From the NCBI RefSeq assembly GCF_017377395.1, contig NZ_CP061800.1, forward strand, positions 4,671,633-4,735,632: DNA of 64,000 bases, given 5' to 3'. This DNA is from Desulfonema magnum. GTDB taxonomy: Bacteria > Desulfobacterota > Desulfobacteria > Desulfobacterales > 4be13. Position numbers and translations under genes: made by a program. The notes beneath the pieces were generated by a model. The model was not told the DNA's origin, did no database searches, and worked only from the letters and a program-made list of their open reading frames with translations. Within the stretch, counting starts at the first letter, position 1; every line of letters begins with the position of its first letter. Shown here piece after piece: positions 8,865 through 17,263 of this stretch.

Positions 8865-10022
8865 CTATCCCCGTTCTTTAAGCTTCAGCAGACGCTCTCC
8901 GGCTGCTTTCAGGGTGTCCTCACGCTTGGCAAAATGAAACCGGATCAGATGATTGACGGATTCATGAAAAAAACTTGAGCCCGGAACCGCTGCCACGCCG
9001 ATTTCTTTGGCAAGCCAACGGCAAAAAGCAGTATCGTCTTTCACGTCAAAGTCGGAAATATCTGCCAGCACATAATACGCGCCCTGCGGAATGGTGTAAG
9101 GCAGGCCGGTCTGATCAAGATAGCCCAGAAAGCAGTCTCGCAGTCGGGTGTATTCATTCTGCAATTGTTCGTAATAACTCAGCGGAAAATTCAGTGCCGT
9201 GACCGCAGCTTCCTGCAACGGGGAAGCCGCACCCACAGTGAGAAAATCATGCACTTTTTTTGCTCCCTCGATCACTTCCTGAGAAGCGATCACATATCCG
9301 AGACGCCAGCCGGTGATCGCATATGTTTTGGAAAGCGAACTGCATGAAACAGTCCGTTCAAACATTCCCGGAAGACTGGCAATATATGTGTGGGTATGTG
9401 GCGCATAGACAATATGCTCATAAACTTCGTCCGTGAGAATGTATGCGTCAAACTCCTGTGCCAGGTCCGCGATATATTGCAGTTCTTCTCGGGTGAAGAC
9501 CTTTCCCGTGGGATTGGACGGATTACACAGCACCAGCGCTTTGACACCCTGCTTAAAGGCATTGCGTAATTCATCAGGGTCAAAATTAAATCCCGGAGGA
9601 TGCAAAGGCACATAGATCGGCTTCGCACCGGTGAGAATCGTATCCGCGCCGTAGTTCTCATAAAACGGAGAGAACACAATCACCTTGTCTCCGGGATTGC
9701 AGACTGTCATCATCGCCACCATCATGGCCTCGGTGCTGCCGCAGGTCACGACAATGTTGGTATCCGGGTCCAGGTCCAGCCCCATCCAGTAACGCTGTTT
9801 ACGCGCCAGGGCTTCCCGGAATCCGGCCGCACCCCATGTGATGGCATACTGATGAAATCCTTGTTCCAAAGCACGCTTGGCAGCAGCCACCAATTCAGCG
9901 GGCGGATCAAAATCAGGAAATCCCTGGGAGAGATTAATCGCGCCGCATTCATTAGAAACGCGTGTCATTTCCCGAATGACAGACTCTGTAAAGTATTTGA
10001 GATGATTTGCAATAGAAGGCAT
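8865..10022 (-). CDS. Pyridoxal-phosphate aminotransferase, class I/II
   Basis: 385 residues, full length for fold-type I aspartate aminotransferase relatives. Visible motifs are INLSQGFPDFDPP near the N-terminus, CNPSNPTGKV, LTDEVYEH (PLP-binding Asp and Tyr) and the PLP-lysine motif SSLSKTYAITGWRLGY. FHFAKRED near the C-terminus lies where the carboxylate-binding Arg is expected. The sequence style is closest to the methionine/kynurenine/glutamine-phenylpyruvate and N-succinyldiaminopimelate aminotransferase group, and exact substrate cannot be read from sequence. GGAG precedes the ATG. Monocistronic; heptamer repeats lie upstream at 10058-10100. Confidence 0.9.
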   Translation of the reverse strand: MPSIANHLKYFTESVIREMTRVSNECGAINLSQGFPDFDPPAELVAAAKRALEQGFHQYAITWGAAGFREALARKQRYWMGLDLDPDTNIVVTCGSTEAMMVAMMTVCNPGDKVIVFSPFYENYGADTILTGAKPIYVPLHPPGFNFDPDELRNAFKQGVKALVLCNPSNPTGKVFTREELQYIADLAQEFDAYILTDEVYEHIVYAPHTHTYIASLPGMFERTVSCSSLSKTYAITGWRLGYVIASQEVIEGAKKVHDFLTVGAASPLQEAAVTALNFPLSYYEQLQNEYTRLRDCFLGYLDQTGLPYTIPQGAYYVLADISDFDVKDDTAFCRWLAKEIGVAAVPGSSFFHESVNHLIRFHFAKREDTLKAAGERLLKLKERG

Positions 10023-10052
10023 AAATATAACTCTCCGAAAATTTATAGAAAA

Positions 10053-10104
10053 AAGTGTTAGGTGTTAAGTGTTAGGTGTTAGGTGTTAAGTGTTAGGTGT
10101 TATG
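10053..10104. repeat. Heptanucleotide tandem repeat (gtgttag/gtgttaa)
   Basis: Seven consecutive 7-bp units of gtgttag or gtgttaa between the aminotransferase and the EI24 gene. Confidence 0.85.
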
Positions 10105-10152
10105 AAAGATTACAATTTTCATGCTTCGTCGTGACTGGCAGATCCTGGCTGT

Positions 10153-10929
10153 TTATAATCCCTCCAGCCGAGGATCATTTTCATTTATTTTATCCAGGGC
10201 GGCCAGGGTTGCGGCAATCGTGCCGTAAGCCGGGGCACTGAACCACCCGACCAGCGGGATGAGCAGCATTAACATAAACCCTGCCCCCACGCCGATGACT
10301 CTGGCCCGGTTCCCGCGTGCAAATTCAATGCTTTCCCTGACTGAATATCTTTTCCTTTCCAGTGTGTAGTCAATCAGGCCGAAACCATTATAATAGAACT
10401 GAATCAGGAACATGAGAACCGGAGAGACCATAACACCGAGAATGGGAATGAAAACCAGAATCCAGGCAAAAAAAGTTAGGATGATCGTCAGAAACAAATT
10501 TCTGAGGTTGATAATCAGCCCCCTGATAATGTCTTTGACAAAATCTTTGAAATTTAATTCCGGAGGTGGCTCGTTGTAAACCACTTTTTCTGTTACTTCA
10601 GACAAATAACTTAAAATTGGGGAAAAGAAAATCAGCACGATTTGTCTGTAAGTAATATACGCGATTAAAAACAAAACGATCCATAACAAAACAAAGGTGA
10701 CGATCACCATTGCCTCCCCCTTCATAAAGGTCGGAATCCAGTTTTTGTTAATGTGGTCGGATAAACCCGAAAAGTAAATATTGCCCAGAAATATGAGCAA
10801 AAAAATGTAACAAAGGCTCATTATTCCGGGAAGTGTCATGTATGACCACAGGTTGTACTTGGAAATCGTGCGATGGGCTTTGACATAGGCTCCGATACCT
10901 TTGAAAAATTCTTTGATATTATACAGCAT
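10153..10929 (-). CDS. EI24/CysZ-like integral membrane protein
   Basis: 258 residues with at least four clear hydrophobic segments (roughly residues 28-50, 74-95, 140-180 and 210-232) and the family features of EI24/CysZ proteins: an amphipathic N-terminus (IKEFFKGIGAYVKAHRTISK), a polar central segment, a long FAWILVFIPILGV hydrophobic stretch and a RGNRARVIGVG turn near the C-terminus. CysZ is a sulfate permease in enterobacteria; many EI24 relatives have no assigned role. In a putative sulfate reducer a sulfate-related role is tempting but unsupported. Start at ATG 10929 behind AGGAA. Confidence 0.75.
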   Translation of the reverse strand: MLYNIKEFFKGIGAYVKAHRTISKYNLWSYMTLPGIMSLCYIFLLIFLGNIYFSGLSDHINKNWIPTFMKGEAMVIVTFVLLWIVLFLIAYITYRQIVLIFFSPILSYLSEVTEKVVYNEPPPELNFKDFVKDIIRGLIINLRNLFLTIILTFFAWILVFIPILGVMVSPVLMFLIQFYYNGFGLIDYTLERKRYSVRESIEFARGNRARVIGVGAGFMLMLLIPLVGWFSAPAYGTIAATLAALDKINENDPRLEGL

Positions 10930-10959
10930 AAATTATAATTTTCCTGTGTGAGTGTTTTT

Positions 10960-11046
10960 TTACCGTGAAAATACATTTTGAAAAGCCGGGTTTTTTATCT
11001 GAAAATATTTTTATGACCGGGGGGGGAAAAACCCGGCTTTTTCATG
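10960..11046. repeat. Dispersed palindromic repeat (accgtgaaaatacattttg family), copy 1
   Basis: A block starting accgtgaaaatacattttga followed by aagccgggttttt ... aaaaacccggctt. Near-identical copies lie at 14918-15016 and 22897-22976. The arms form a hairpin. Any short ORF across it (MKIHFEKPGF...) is repeat-derived. Confidence 0.75.
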
Positions 11047-11111
11047 AGCGTTTATTTCCTCTTTTTGTGTAACATGGCGAAGATTCGTCTGAATTTTGCA
11101 ATCAGATAAGT

Positions 11112-11491
11112 AAGTACCTAATCATAAGTTTTCGATATGTGCCCGGGAAAGAAACCCGGCTTTTTTCCCCGGAATGATCCGCCGCCCCTGAAGGAAAAAG
11201 CCGGGTTTCTCGGCCGTTCGCAGGAAACAGTACCTATCCATAAGTTTTCGATATCTGCCCGGGGAAGAAACCCGGCTTTTTTCCCGGAATGATCCGCCGC
11301 CCGTGAAGGAAAAAGCCGGGTTTCCCGGCCGTTCACAGGAAACAGTACCTATCCATAAGTTTTCGATATCTGCCCGGGAAAGAAACCCGGCTTTTTTCCC
11401 CGGAATGATCCGCCGCCCCTGAAGGAAAAAGCCGGATTTCTCGGCCGTTCGCAGAAAAAAAGATGTATAAAAAACTTTTGATCGGGTACTT
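11112..11491. repeat. MITE-like element containing three tandem 115-116 bp units
   Basis: Outer termini taagtacctaatcataagttt and its imperfect complement ending gatcgggtactt. Inside are three tandem units beginning cataagttttcgatat at 11123, 11239 and 11354, each carrying the inverted pair aaacccggctttttt / aaaaagccgg. It looks like the 5183-5329 element with its core triplicated. Frames across it are open but repeat-derived. Confidence 0.75.
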
Positions 11492-11493
11492 AA

Positions 11494-11640
11494 CTCAATA
11501 ATCAAGTTTTTTTTATGTCATTCCTGCGAAAGCAGGAATCCACTGTTCCCGGAGGCGTGGCATCTGCCAAAAACGGATTCCTGCTTTCGCAGGAATGACA
11601 GGTTGCCCGGCCGGATTGGATAAAAAACTTGATTATCGAG
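11494..11640. repeat. MITE-like element with ctcgataatcaagttttt termini, copy 2
   Basis: Termini ctcaataatcaagttttttt and aaaaaacttgattatcgag with the internal hairpin cattcctgcgaaagcagg. Same family as 5695-5839 and 61917-62063; a single terminus remains at about 47104-47123. Confidence 0.75.
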
Positions 11641-11669
11641 TATAACTGACTGCGAAGCTCTGACCTGAT

Positions 11670-12638
11670 TCAGTGTGTATTTGTTCTGTCATCAATCCAT
11701 TTTAAAACAGCATTCAGCGAATCCAGTTTCAGAATTTCGGTGCTGAGATTCAGCAAATCCTCCGCACTCAGATTTTTCAGTTTCTCCAATGCCTTTTCAT
11801 CTCGGAAACCGAATTTGGCTGCAATCAGTCTTGCTATGATCAAAGCCTCACCTTCCAGCATTCCCCGTTTATATCCGACCCGTTCAACACTTGTTATGTA
11901 TTGCATTTTTTTCTCCCCCTCAAATTTGGCGATTTCTTCCATAAAAGAATGATCGAGTTCTTCAGGAAGAAACATCAGCCAGTCTATGAACCGGAATAAG
12001 TTGATGATATCCTGTCTGCCGAACCCTTTCTGATAAAGATGTTTGATAATTTGGATTTTTTCATTCAGGCGTTTCTCCCTGTCTTTTGCCGTGGACTGAT
12101 TTTTCAAGTGCGCCAGGGTAATGATGGCAAACGGATTGTTGCTTTGTTTCAGGAATTTCATCTGCTTTTTGTACCTGGCTAACTTTATGACCGGAAATTT
12201 GAAGGTCACTTCACAGCCCCATTTTTTCTTTGTAAATTTGTTGGGACGCCATTTCCCGCTCTGATCCCCTAAAACAGCGAAGCTGACCGCATGCACATGA
12301 AATCTGTCAAACAGACGATAATTATACACATACATACGTTCAGCAAATTCTTTTTCATATTGGGACTGAACATCCACATGAACCAAAGCCCATTCTTCTG
12401 ATCCGGTTTTAAGCCAGACCCTGGCCAGTTTATCCACATATCTTCTTCCGGTTTCAGCTTCTTTGACAATTTTTTGAAATTCCTTGTCCAAAAATTCATA
12501 ACCTTTGCTCCAATCAATGTCGTTACAGGCTTCCGGAAAAAAGAATTCCATGAATTCACGGAAATAAGGTTCAATGATGTCTTTCCATGGGCTGTCATAA
12601 TCATCGGTTATTTCTGAAGATTTATCTTTTTGCATCAT
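11670..12638 (-). CDS. Rpn-type PD-(D/E)XK nuclease/putative transposase
   Basis: 322 residues. The N-terminal two thirds match the recombination-promoting nuclease (Rpn/DUF4351-associated) family: WKDIIEPYFREFMEFFFPE at the start, DKEFQKI, and the core ALVHVDVQSQYEKEFAERM that holds the PD-(D/E)XK-type acidic and Gln residues, then YRLFDRF. The C-terminus has the helical region typical of these proteins (MQYITSVERVGYKRGMLEG followed by a Leu-rich helix). Such genes are usually repeated in genomes and behave like selfish recombination-promoting elements. It is flanked by MITE-like elements and direct repeats. No clear ribosome site precedes the ATG. Confidence 0.75.
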   Translation of the reverse strand: MMQKDKSSEITDDYDSPWKDIIEPYFREFMEFFFPEACNDIDWSKGYEFLDKEFQKIVKEAETGRRYVDKLARVWLKTGSEEWALVHVDVQSQYEKEFAERMYVYNYRLFDRFHVHAVSFAVLGDQSGKWRPNKFTKKKWGCEVTFKFPVIKLARYKKQMKFLKQSNNPFAIITLAHLKNQSTAKDREKRLNEKIQIIKHLYQKGFGRQDIINLFRFIDWLMFLPEELDHSFMEEIAKFEGEKKMQYITSVERVGYKRGMLEGEALIIARLIAAKFGFRDEKALEKLKNLSAEDLLNLSTEILKLDSLNAVLKWIDDRTNTH

Positions 12639-12760
12639 AATATGATACCATTTTGCTAATTGAATTTCAACTGATATCTTTCATCGCCCGACACACCGCA
12701 TTTTTGTGAATTTCAAGATAGCTATATTTCGAAGCAGGAGCAAGTCAGATGAAAAAAATT

Positions 12761-12980
12761 CCGGTATGCACGGATGTCAGGCGAGGCCAGGACGCGAAGC
12801 ATTCGCTCTGCATTCCCACGCAAAGCGTGGGAACGAGAAAACGAGAAAACGAGAAAAAATCCGGTATGCACGGACGACAGGCGAGATCAGGACGCGAAGC
12901 GTCCGTACTGCATTCCCACGCAAAGCGTGGGAACGAGAAACGAGAAAGACCTGCGAGGTTTCGGAAACCTCGCAGGTCTT
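12761..12980. repeat. 100-bp direct repeat pair plus palindromes
   Basis: Two copies of a roughly 80-90 bp block begin ccggtatgcacgga at 12761 and 12861 (period 100). Each contains the hairpin cattcccacgcaaagcgtggga and gacgcgaagc. They are followed at 12949-12979 by the hairpin gacctgcgaggtttc / gaaacctcgcaggtc. Nothing coding is supported in 12639-13017. Confidence 0.75.
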
Positions 12981-13017
12981 ATGTCAGATTTATACCTGAA
13001 AATTTATGTCCGGTTAG

Positions 13018-13833
13018 TTATAACACACCTTTCGGCATGGAACCGACTTTTTCTCCCCCCAGGACATAGCCGCCATCAAGGCGCAACACACTTCCCGTCA
13101 TAAATGGCGCATCCTTTATGATAAAAAGAACCGCTTTCACCACATCCTCAATGGTTCCTGTTCGTTCCAGCAGCGTATGATCAGCAATGGCCTGTTTCTG
13201 TTCCTCAGTCAGCAGTCCCCAGCCCCTTGTCTTATCTCCGTGCCGGGTTTCAACAATGCCCAGCATGATTTCATTGACCCGGACTTCCGGGGCACCTGTT
13301 CTTGCCCATGTTTCCGTGAGCAGAGATATTCCCCGGTTTGCGGCTGCATATCCGTCATTAAAAATAAGACTCGCGGGGCCTGACCTTCCGACAATCCCCG
13401 CTATGGAAGAAAAATTGATAACAACGCTGTTTCCCGAAGCTTTGAGATGCGGAAGGGCCGAATCAAAGACCCACCTTTTGGCACGAAGCGTTGTCGCCAT
13501 TTCAAGGTCCCATTGCTCCTGCACATAAGGTCCATGCACCACAGGCCATCCCCCGCGCTCAATGTTGTTGATGAGGATATCAAGACGGCCGAAATGATCC
13601 GTGACTTTTTGGATAAGCTCCGGAATCTTATTCGTCTCAAGCAGATTTGTTTTCAGAATGAGATGCTCCCGGCCAGTCTCCGCAAAATCCTGTTTCATCT
13701 CACCAAGGCTTTCCTCCCAGTCAAAATAATTGAGGGCAACCTTTACGCCTTGGTCTGCAAGGGCAAGTCCGATGGCCTTTCCAATGCCTTTTACAGAACC
13801 AAGTACCAACGCAACTTTGTTTTCAAGTTTCAT
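13018..13833 (-). CDS. SDR-family oxidoreductase with altered active site
   Basis: 271 residues, Rossmann-fold short-chain dehydrogenase. The cofactor motif is GSVKGIGKAIG in place of TGxxxGIG, NNIERGG replaces NNAG, the catalytic Ser lies in NFSSIAG and the Tyr in DGYAAANRG. The Tyr is followed by N, not K, at the YxxxK position, so the usual catalytic Lys is missing. The C-terminal LRLDGGYVLGG is standard. It may therefore be a non-reducing homolog or act differently; substrate unknown. Heptamer repeats (13841-13955) lie directly upstream of the start and weaken any ribosome site. Confidence 0.8.
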   Translation of the reverse strand: MKLENKVALVLGSVKGIGKAIGLALADQGVKVALNYFDWEESLGEMKQDFAETGREHLILKTNLLETNKIPELIQKVTDHFGRLDILINNIERGGWPVVHGPYVQEQWDLEMATTLRAKRWVFDSALPHLKASGNSVVINFSSIAGIVGRSGPASLIFNDGYAAANRGISLLTETWARTGAPEVRVNEIMLGIVETRHGDKTRGWGLLTEEQKQAIADHTLLERTGTIEDVVKAVLFIIKDAPFMTGSVLRLDGGYVLGGEKVGSMPKGVL

Positions 13834-13840
13834 AATTAAA

Positions 13841-14150
13841 AGGTGATTAGGTGTTAGGTGATTAAGTGTTAGGTGATTAGGTGTTAAGTGTTAAGTGTTA
13901 GGTGTTAAGTGTTAAGTGTTAGGTGTTAAGTGTTAGGTGATTAGGTGTTAGGTATATCTTTTCCTGCAAACGGCCGAGAAACCCGGCTTTTCCCCGCTAA
14001 GAAGAGATCGTCATCCTGGGAAAAAAGCCGGATTTTTTTTTCCGGGCGGATAAGTGTTCGGTGTTAAGTGTCAAATATCGAGTGTTCAGAACTTTCAGCT
14101 TTGCATTACACTTAACACTTAACACCTAACACCTAACACCTGACACCCTT
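13841..14150. repeat. gtgttag heptamer arrays with a CCGG palindrome between
   Basis: Heptamers gtgttag/gtgttaa/gtgattag fill 13841-13955. A palindrome aaacccggctttt / aaaaaagccggattt lies at 13979-14035. The complementary array (aacacctaacactta type) runs about 14100-14150. The two arrays are inverted relative to one another and occupy the whole gap between two genes. Confidence 0.85.
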
Positions 14151-14157
14151 TTTTATT

Positions 14158-14862
14158 TCAAAAAAGTGTCTTTTTTATCCATTGCATCCCCAGTTTCAGC
14201 AATTCTGTGTCATCTTTTTTTGCGGCTTCCAAGGTGTCAGCATCTAAATTAAAATTATCTAACTGGCTTCTGAACGCGTCAAGATCATAACACGCCATAT
14301 GAAAAAAATGTCTGGCTTTAATGTCCAGCGGGGCAGGATGCAGCCTGTTTTTCAGACTGATGACTTCCATGAGCAGATCATTCATCTCATTATATATCTC
14401 AATGTCCTGATTTTTTACCCATTCCCGAACGGTCCAGGTCTGTTCCTGTTCAAATCCCAAACAATGTGATTCTTTTAACAAAACATATTGCTCGGTAATC
14501 TTACCGGTTTCCCTGGACCGGGACGCTAGCCGGGCAAGCGGATAGGTACGGCAGGATGATGGCCGGTCCTCATACACGCTGCATCCCGATGGCGTCACAA
14601 ACGGACATTCCAACCCCGAAGCAGGATCCGTTTTGAATGTCACCACAGGAAGCCCTGTTTCGGGGCCTATGTGCTGGGCCGTATAGCGTTCTAAAAAAAC
14701 ACCGGATGAAATTTTCAGGTGGTTTTTAAGCCTTAATATGTCGTAAGGGGTAAGAAACTGGTTCAGGTCTCTGCAGCATTCATTAAAGCAGGGTACATTT
14801 TTTGAACATGAAAATTTGAATGTATCCTCCGGTAAAAGAGGAATCATGTTATTGTCTTCCAT
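14158..14862 (-). CDS. YkgJ-family cysteine-cluster protein
   Basis: 234 residues. The N-terminal half holds the Cys-rich signature of the YkgJ/CxxCxxCC family: CSKNVPCFNECCRDL around residues 19-33, then CPFVTPSGCSVYEDRPSSCRTYP, presumed to bind a metal or iron-sulfur cluster. The C-terminal part is helical with no known motif. Function of the family is not established. Two starts are possible: ATG 14862 (taken here) or ATG 14847, which has GGAAG about 8 nt upstream. Confidence 0.8.
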   Translation of the reverse strand: MEDNNMIPLLPEDTFKFSCSKNVPCFNECCRDLNQFLTPYDILRLKNHLKISSGVFLERYTAQHIGPETGLPVVTFKTDPASGLECPFVTPSGCSVYEDRPSSCRTYPLARLASRSRETGKITEQYVLLKESHCLGFEQEQTWTVREWVKNQDIEIYNEMNDLLMEVISLKNRLHPAPLDIKARHFFHMACYDLDAFRSQLDNFNLDADTLEAAKKDDTELLKLGMQWIKKTLF

Positions 14863-14917
14863 AAAAAAATATTATATCCTTTCGATTTTTTTCAATACTA
14901 ACTGCTCAGAGGTCTTT

Positions 14918-15016
14918 TTTTTTACCGTGAAAATACATTTTGAAAAGCCGGGTTTTTTATCTGAAAACATTTTCATGACCGGGGGTGAAAAACCCGGCTT
15001 TTTCATGAGCGTTTAT
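14918..15016. repeat. Dispersed palindromic repeat (accgtgaaaatacattttg family), copy 2
   Basis: Near-copy of the block at 10960-11046, with hairpin arms aagccgggtttttt / aaaaacccggctt. The rest of 15017-15320 shows nothing recognisable. Confidence 0.7.
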
Positions 15017-15319
15017 TATGAGTATTATCAGGGTGTATTTGGGAATTTACAGATTCTGTGTGAAGCTTTTGTCTAAAATAACCTCTGCCATGCCGGAAGG
15101 CAGTCAGTCCGACTGATAAACCCGATTATCGGCTTTGTCAAATTCTTTTTAAACTGAGTCTGCGTTTTTTCAAGAGAATATGGAGACGCATCATTACTTT
15201 TGACACTGTCAGTCATCTGTAAATGACTGAATGTCCCGCAAATGAATCCCGAATAACAGAACCTCTCTTTTTGTCCGAGACAAACAGTGAACAGTATAAA
15301 ATTCTGTCATCAGGTTTTT

Positions 15320-15465
15320 TTTCTGATTATAACGGAGTTAGGGGAGGCCGGCAAAGCCCGCGGGGGCGGCATATTTGTAGCAAATCATGCCGGGTCGGCA
15401 AAGCCCCGTAAGTGCGGCATATTTGTAGCAAATTATGCCGGGTCGGCAAAGCCCGCGTCTCCGAT
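15320..15465. repeat. Half MITE terminus and tandem gcggcatatttgtagcaaat repeats
   Basis: One ctgattataacgga terminus (about 15323) leads into two tandem copies of a roughly 50-bp unit containing gcggcatatttgtagcaaat and atgccgggtcggcaaagcc. The same core motif occurs in the element at 59-172. Confidence 0.65.
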
Positions 15466-15568
15466 AAAGGAAAAACCCGGGAAAAAACAGATAACTTTCT
15501 CGATGGTCGGATTTTGGGCGGATGGTTGTCAGGTTATCATTTCCGGAAGATGGTTACTTACCGAACTG

Positions 15569-15919
15569 TCAGTCCTCGGCAATTTCGATAGATTCTATAT
15601 AAAGTTCCTGCCCCGAAAGAATCTCTACATCGCCGCTGTTACATTTTTCGCATAAAAAAACTGGCCCGGTAATGGTCCACTCTGTATTACATGCTTTGCA
15701 TCTTGCAACCACCTGAATTTCTTCGATAATAAGTTCCGCATCTGAAAGGAGGGTGTCTTTGGTCACAATATCAAAACAAAACCGAAGGCTATCCGGCACG
15801 ACCGCGGCCAGCTTGCCCACTCGGAGATTGATCTTTTCCACTTGTACGTCTTTCATTTCCGGCGGGACCGAAGCCGTTGCAATCTCCGCCACCTGCATGG
15901 CGATTCCCATTTCATGCAT
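15569..15919 (-). CDS. hypA: Hydrogenase/urease nickel-incorporation chaperone HypA
   Basis: 116 residues starting MHEMG. The start is set at ATG 15919 because His2 of the MHE motif is the Ni ligand in this family; an upstream in-frame GTG at 15937 would bury it. The zinc site is CKAC ... CEKC near residues 75-95. HypA delivers nickel, with HypB, to [NiFe]-hydrogenases. No hydrogenase or other hyp genes are in the window, so it is an orphan here. It lies about 400 bp downstream of sucD on the same strand. The next nickel enzyme in sight is CooS, which normally uses other chaperones. Confidence 0.92.
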   Translation of the reverse strand: MHEMGIAMQVAEIATASVPPEMKDVQVEKINLRVGKLAAVVPDSLRFCFDIVTKDTLLSDAELIIEEIQVVARCKACNTEWTITGPVFLCEKCNSGDVEILSGQELYIESIEIAED

Positions 15920-16065
15920 AATATTTTTATAAATCACGCAATGTGCGATTTTTGTCAGTACATTAAAAGTCAGGGATATGGTAATCCTGTTCCGATAAGA
16001 TTCGTGTCTCTGAAGAAAGTCGCGTATGGAGTTAAATCCAAAATCCGAATATCGAAATCCGAAAT

Positions 16066-16155
16066 AAGTACCTGATCATAAATTTTCAGACACGAGATAT
16101 CCGAGGTTTCTCAAATCTCGGAGGTTTCTGATAGCGAAAACTTTGGGTCAGGCAC
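16066..16155. repeat. Inverted repeat with aagtacctgatca termini
   Basis: Termini aagtacctgatcataaatttt and gaaaactttgggtcaggcactt flank a hairpin (gatatccgaggtttc / aatctcggaggtttc). It belongs with the 5183-5329 and 11112-11491 elements. The remainder of 15920-16316 is AT-rich with no gene. Confidence 0.6.
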
Positions 16156-16316
16156 TTATATTTTCAAACAGAATCATTCATAAGAATGATCAAAAATAAC
16201 TAAATGGAATTCAGATAAAGATACAAAAAAATAACCGATTACATTCAGTTAATAACTTATTAAAATCCGAAGGGCATTGCTTCAGATTTGAGATTTCGAT
16301 ATTCGGATTTTTTTAT

Positions 16317-17189
16317 TTACGCAAACACCTCGGCACATAGTTCCCCAAGCGAACCAAGGTCTTCACAAACATGAATGCCGCCTTCCTTCATTGCGGCGAC
16401 CTTTCCCTGAGCGGTTCCGCTGCTGCCGCTGATAATTGCCCCGGCATGTCCCATGCGCCGCCCCGGAGGTGCGGTCATGCCTGCGATAAATCCTACCACC
16501 GGCTTTGTCAGATTCTGTTTAATAAATTCAGAGGCTTCTTCTTCAGCGATTCCGCCGATTTCTCCGACCATGACAATACCTTTGGTATCGGGATCTTTTT
16601 CAAAGGCATCCAAACAGTCAATAAAATTCGTGCCATTCACCGGGTCCCCGCCGATACCGATGCATGTTGTCTGTCCGATTCCCTGCATGGTCAGCTGATG
16701 CACCACTTCATAAGTCAGGGTTCCGGAACGGGAGACAACACCGATAGGGCCGCCGGGTTTGTGTGTCGGTCCTGGCATAATACCCACTTTGCACTCTCCA
16801 GGTGTAATGATTCCCGGACAATTCGGCCCGATCAGGCGTGACGGTTTTCCCTCCATATAGTTCTTGACTTTCATCATATCTAAAACCGGAATACCCTCGG
16901 TGATGGTAACAATAAGATCAACTCCCGCGTCTGTCGCCTCCATGATGGCATCCGCTGCAAAAGGGGGCGGAACAAATATCAGGCTGCAATTTGCACCAGC
17001 CTTATTAACGGCTTCTTTTACGGAATTAAAGACCGGAACATCGTCCATTTTCTGGCCGCCCTTCCCCGGAGTTACGCCTGCGACTAACTTTGTGCCATAA
17101 GCAATGCACTGCCGCGTGTGAAACTGGCCTTCTTTGCCCGTAATTCCCTGAACCAGCACGCGTGTATTTTTGTCAACAAATATGCTCAC
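16317..17189 (-). CDS. sucD: Succinyl-CoA synthetase alpha subunit
   Basis: 290 residues, full length. N-terminal CoA-binding Rossmann domain with VQGITGKEGQFHT and a C-terminal ligase domain with the phosphohistidine loop GRRMGHAGAIISG. Forms the alpha-beta enzyme with SucC encoded 74 nt upstream, interconverting succinyl-CoA and succinate with NTP synthesis. The start is GTG 17189, preceded by GAGGAG. In this cluster it produces or consumes succinyl-CoA for methylmalonyl-CoA mutase. Confidence 0.95.
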   Translation of the reverse strand: MSIFVDKNTRVLVQGITGKEGQFHTRQCIAYGTKLVAGVTPGKGGQKMDDVPVFNSVKEAVNKAGANCSLIFVPPPFAADAIMEATDAGVDLIVTITEGIPVLDMMKVKNYMEGKPSRLIGPNCPGIITPGECKVGIMPGPTHKPGGPIGVVSRSGTLTYEVVHQLTMQGIGQTTCIGIGGDPVNGTNFIDCLDAFEKDPDTKGIVMVGEIGGIAEEEASEFIKQNLTKPVVGFIAGMTAPPGRRMGHAGAIISGSSGTAQGKVAAMKEGGIHVCEDLGSLGELCAEVFA

Positions 17190-17263
17190 TTTGTTATTCT
17201 CCTCTGAAAGTGAGAACTGAGAATTGAATATTGAAAAATTTCAAACTTCTCACCTCACACTTC

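Noticed and set aside
11122..11505. Repeated-peptide ORF with KKAGFLSRADIENLWIGTV
   Set aside because: Encoded by the three tandem units of the MITE-like element; no start signal.
12706..13103. Three overlapping plus-strand ORFs of about 100 codons
   Set aside because: They lie in the 100-bp direct repeats and hairpins and overlap the SDR gene antisense.
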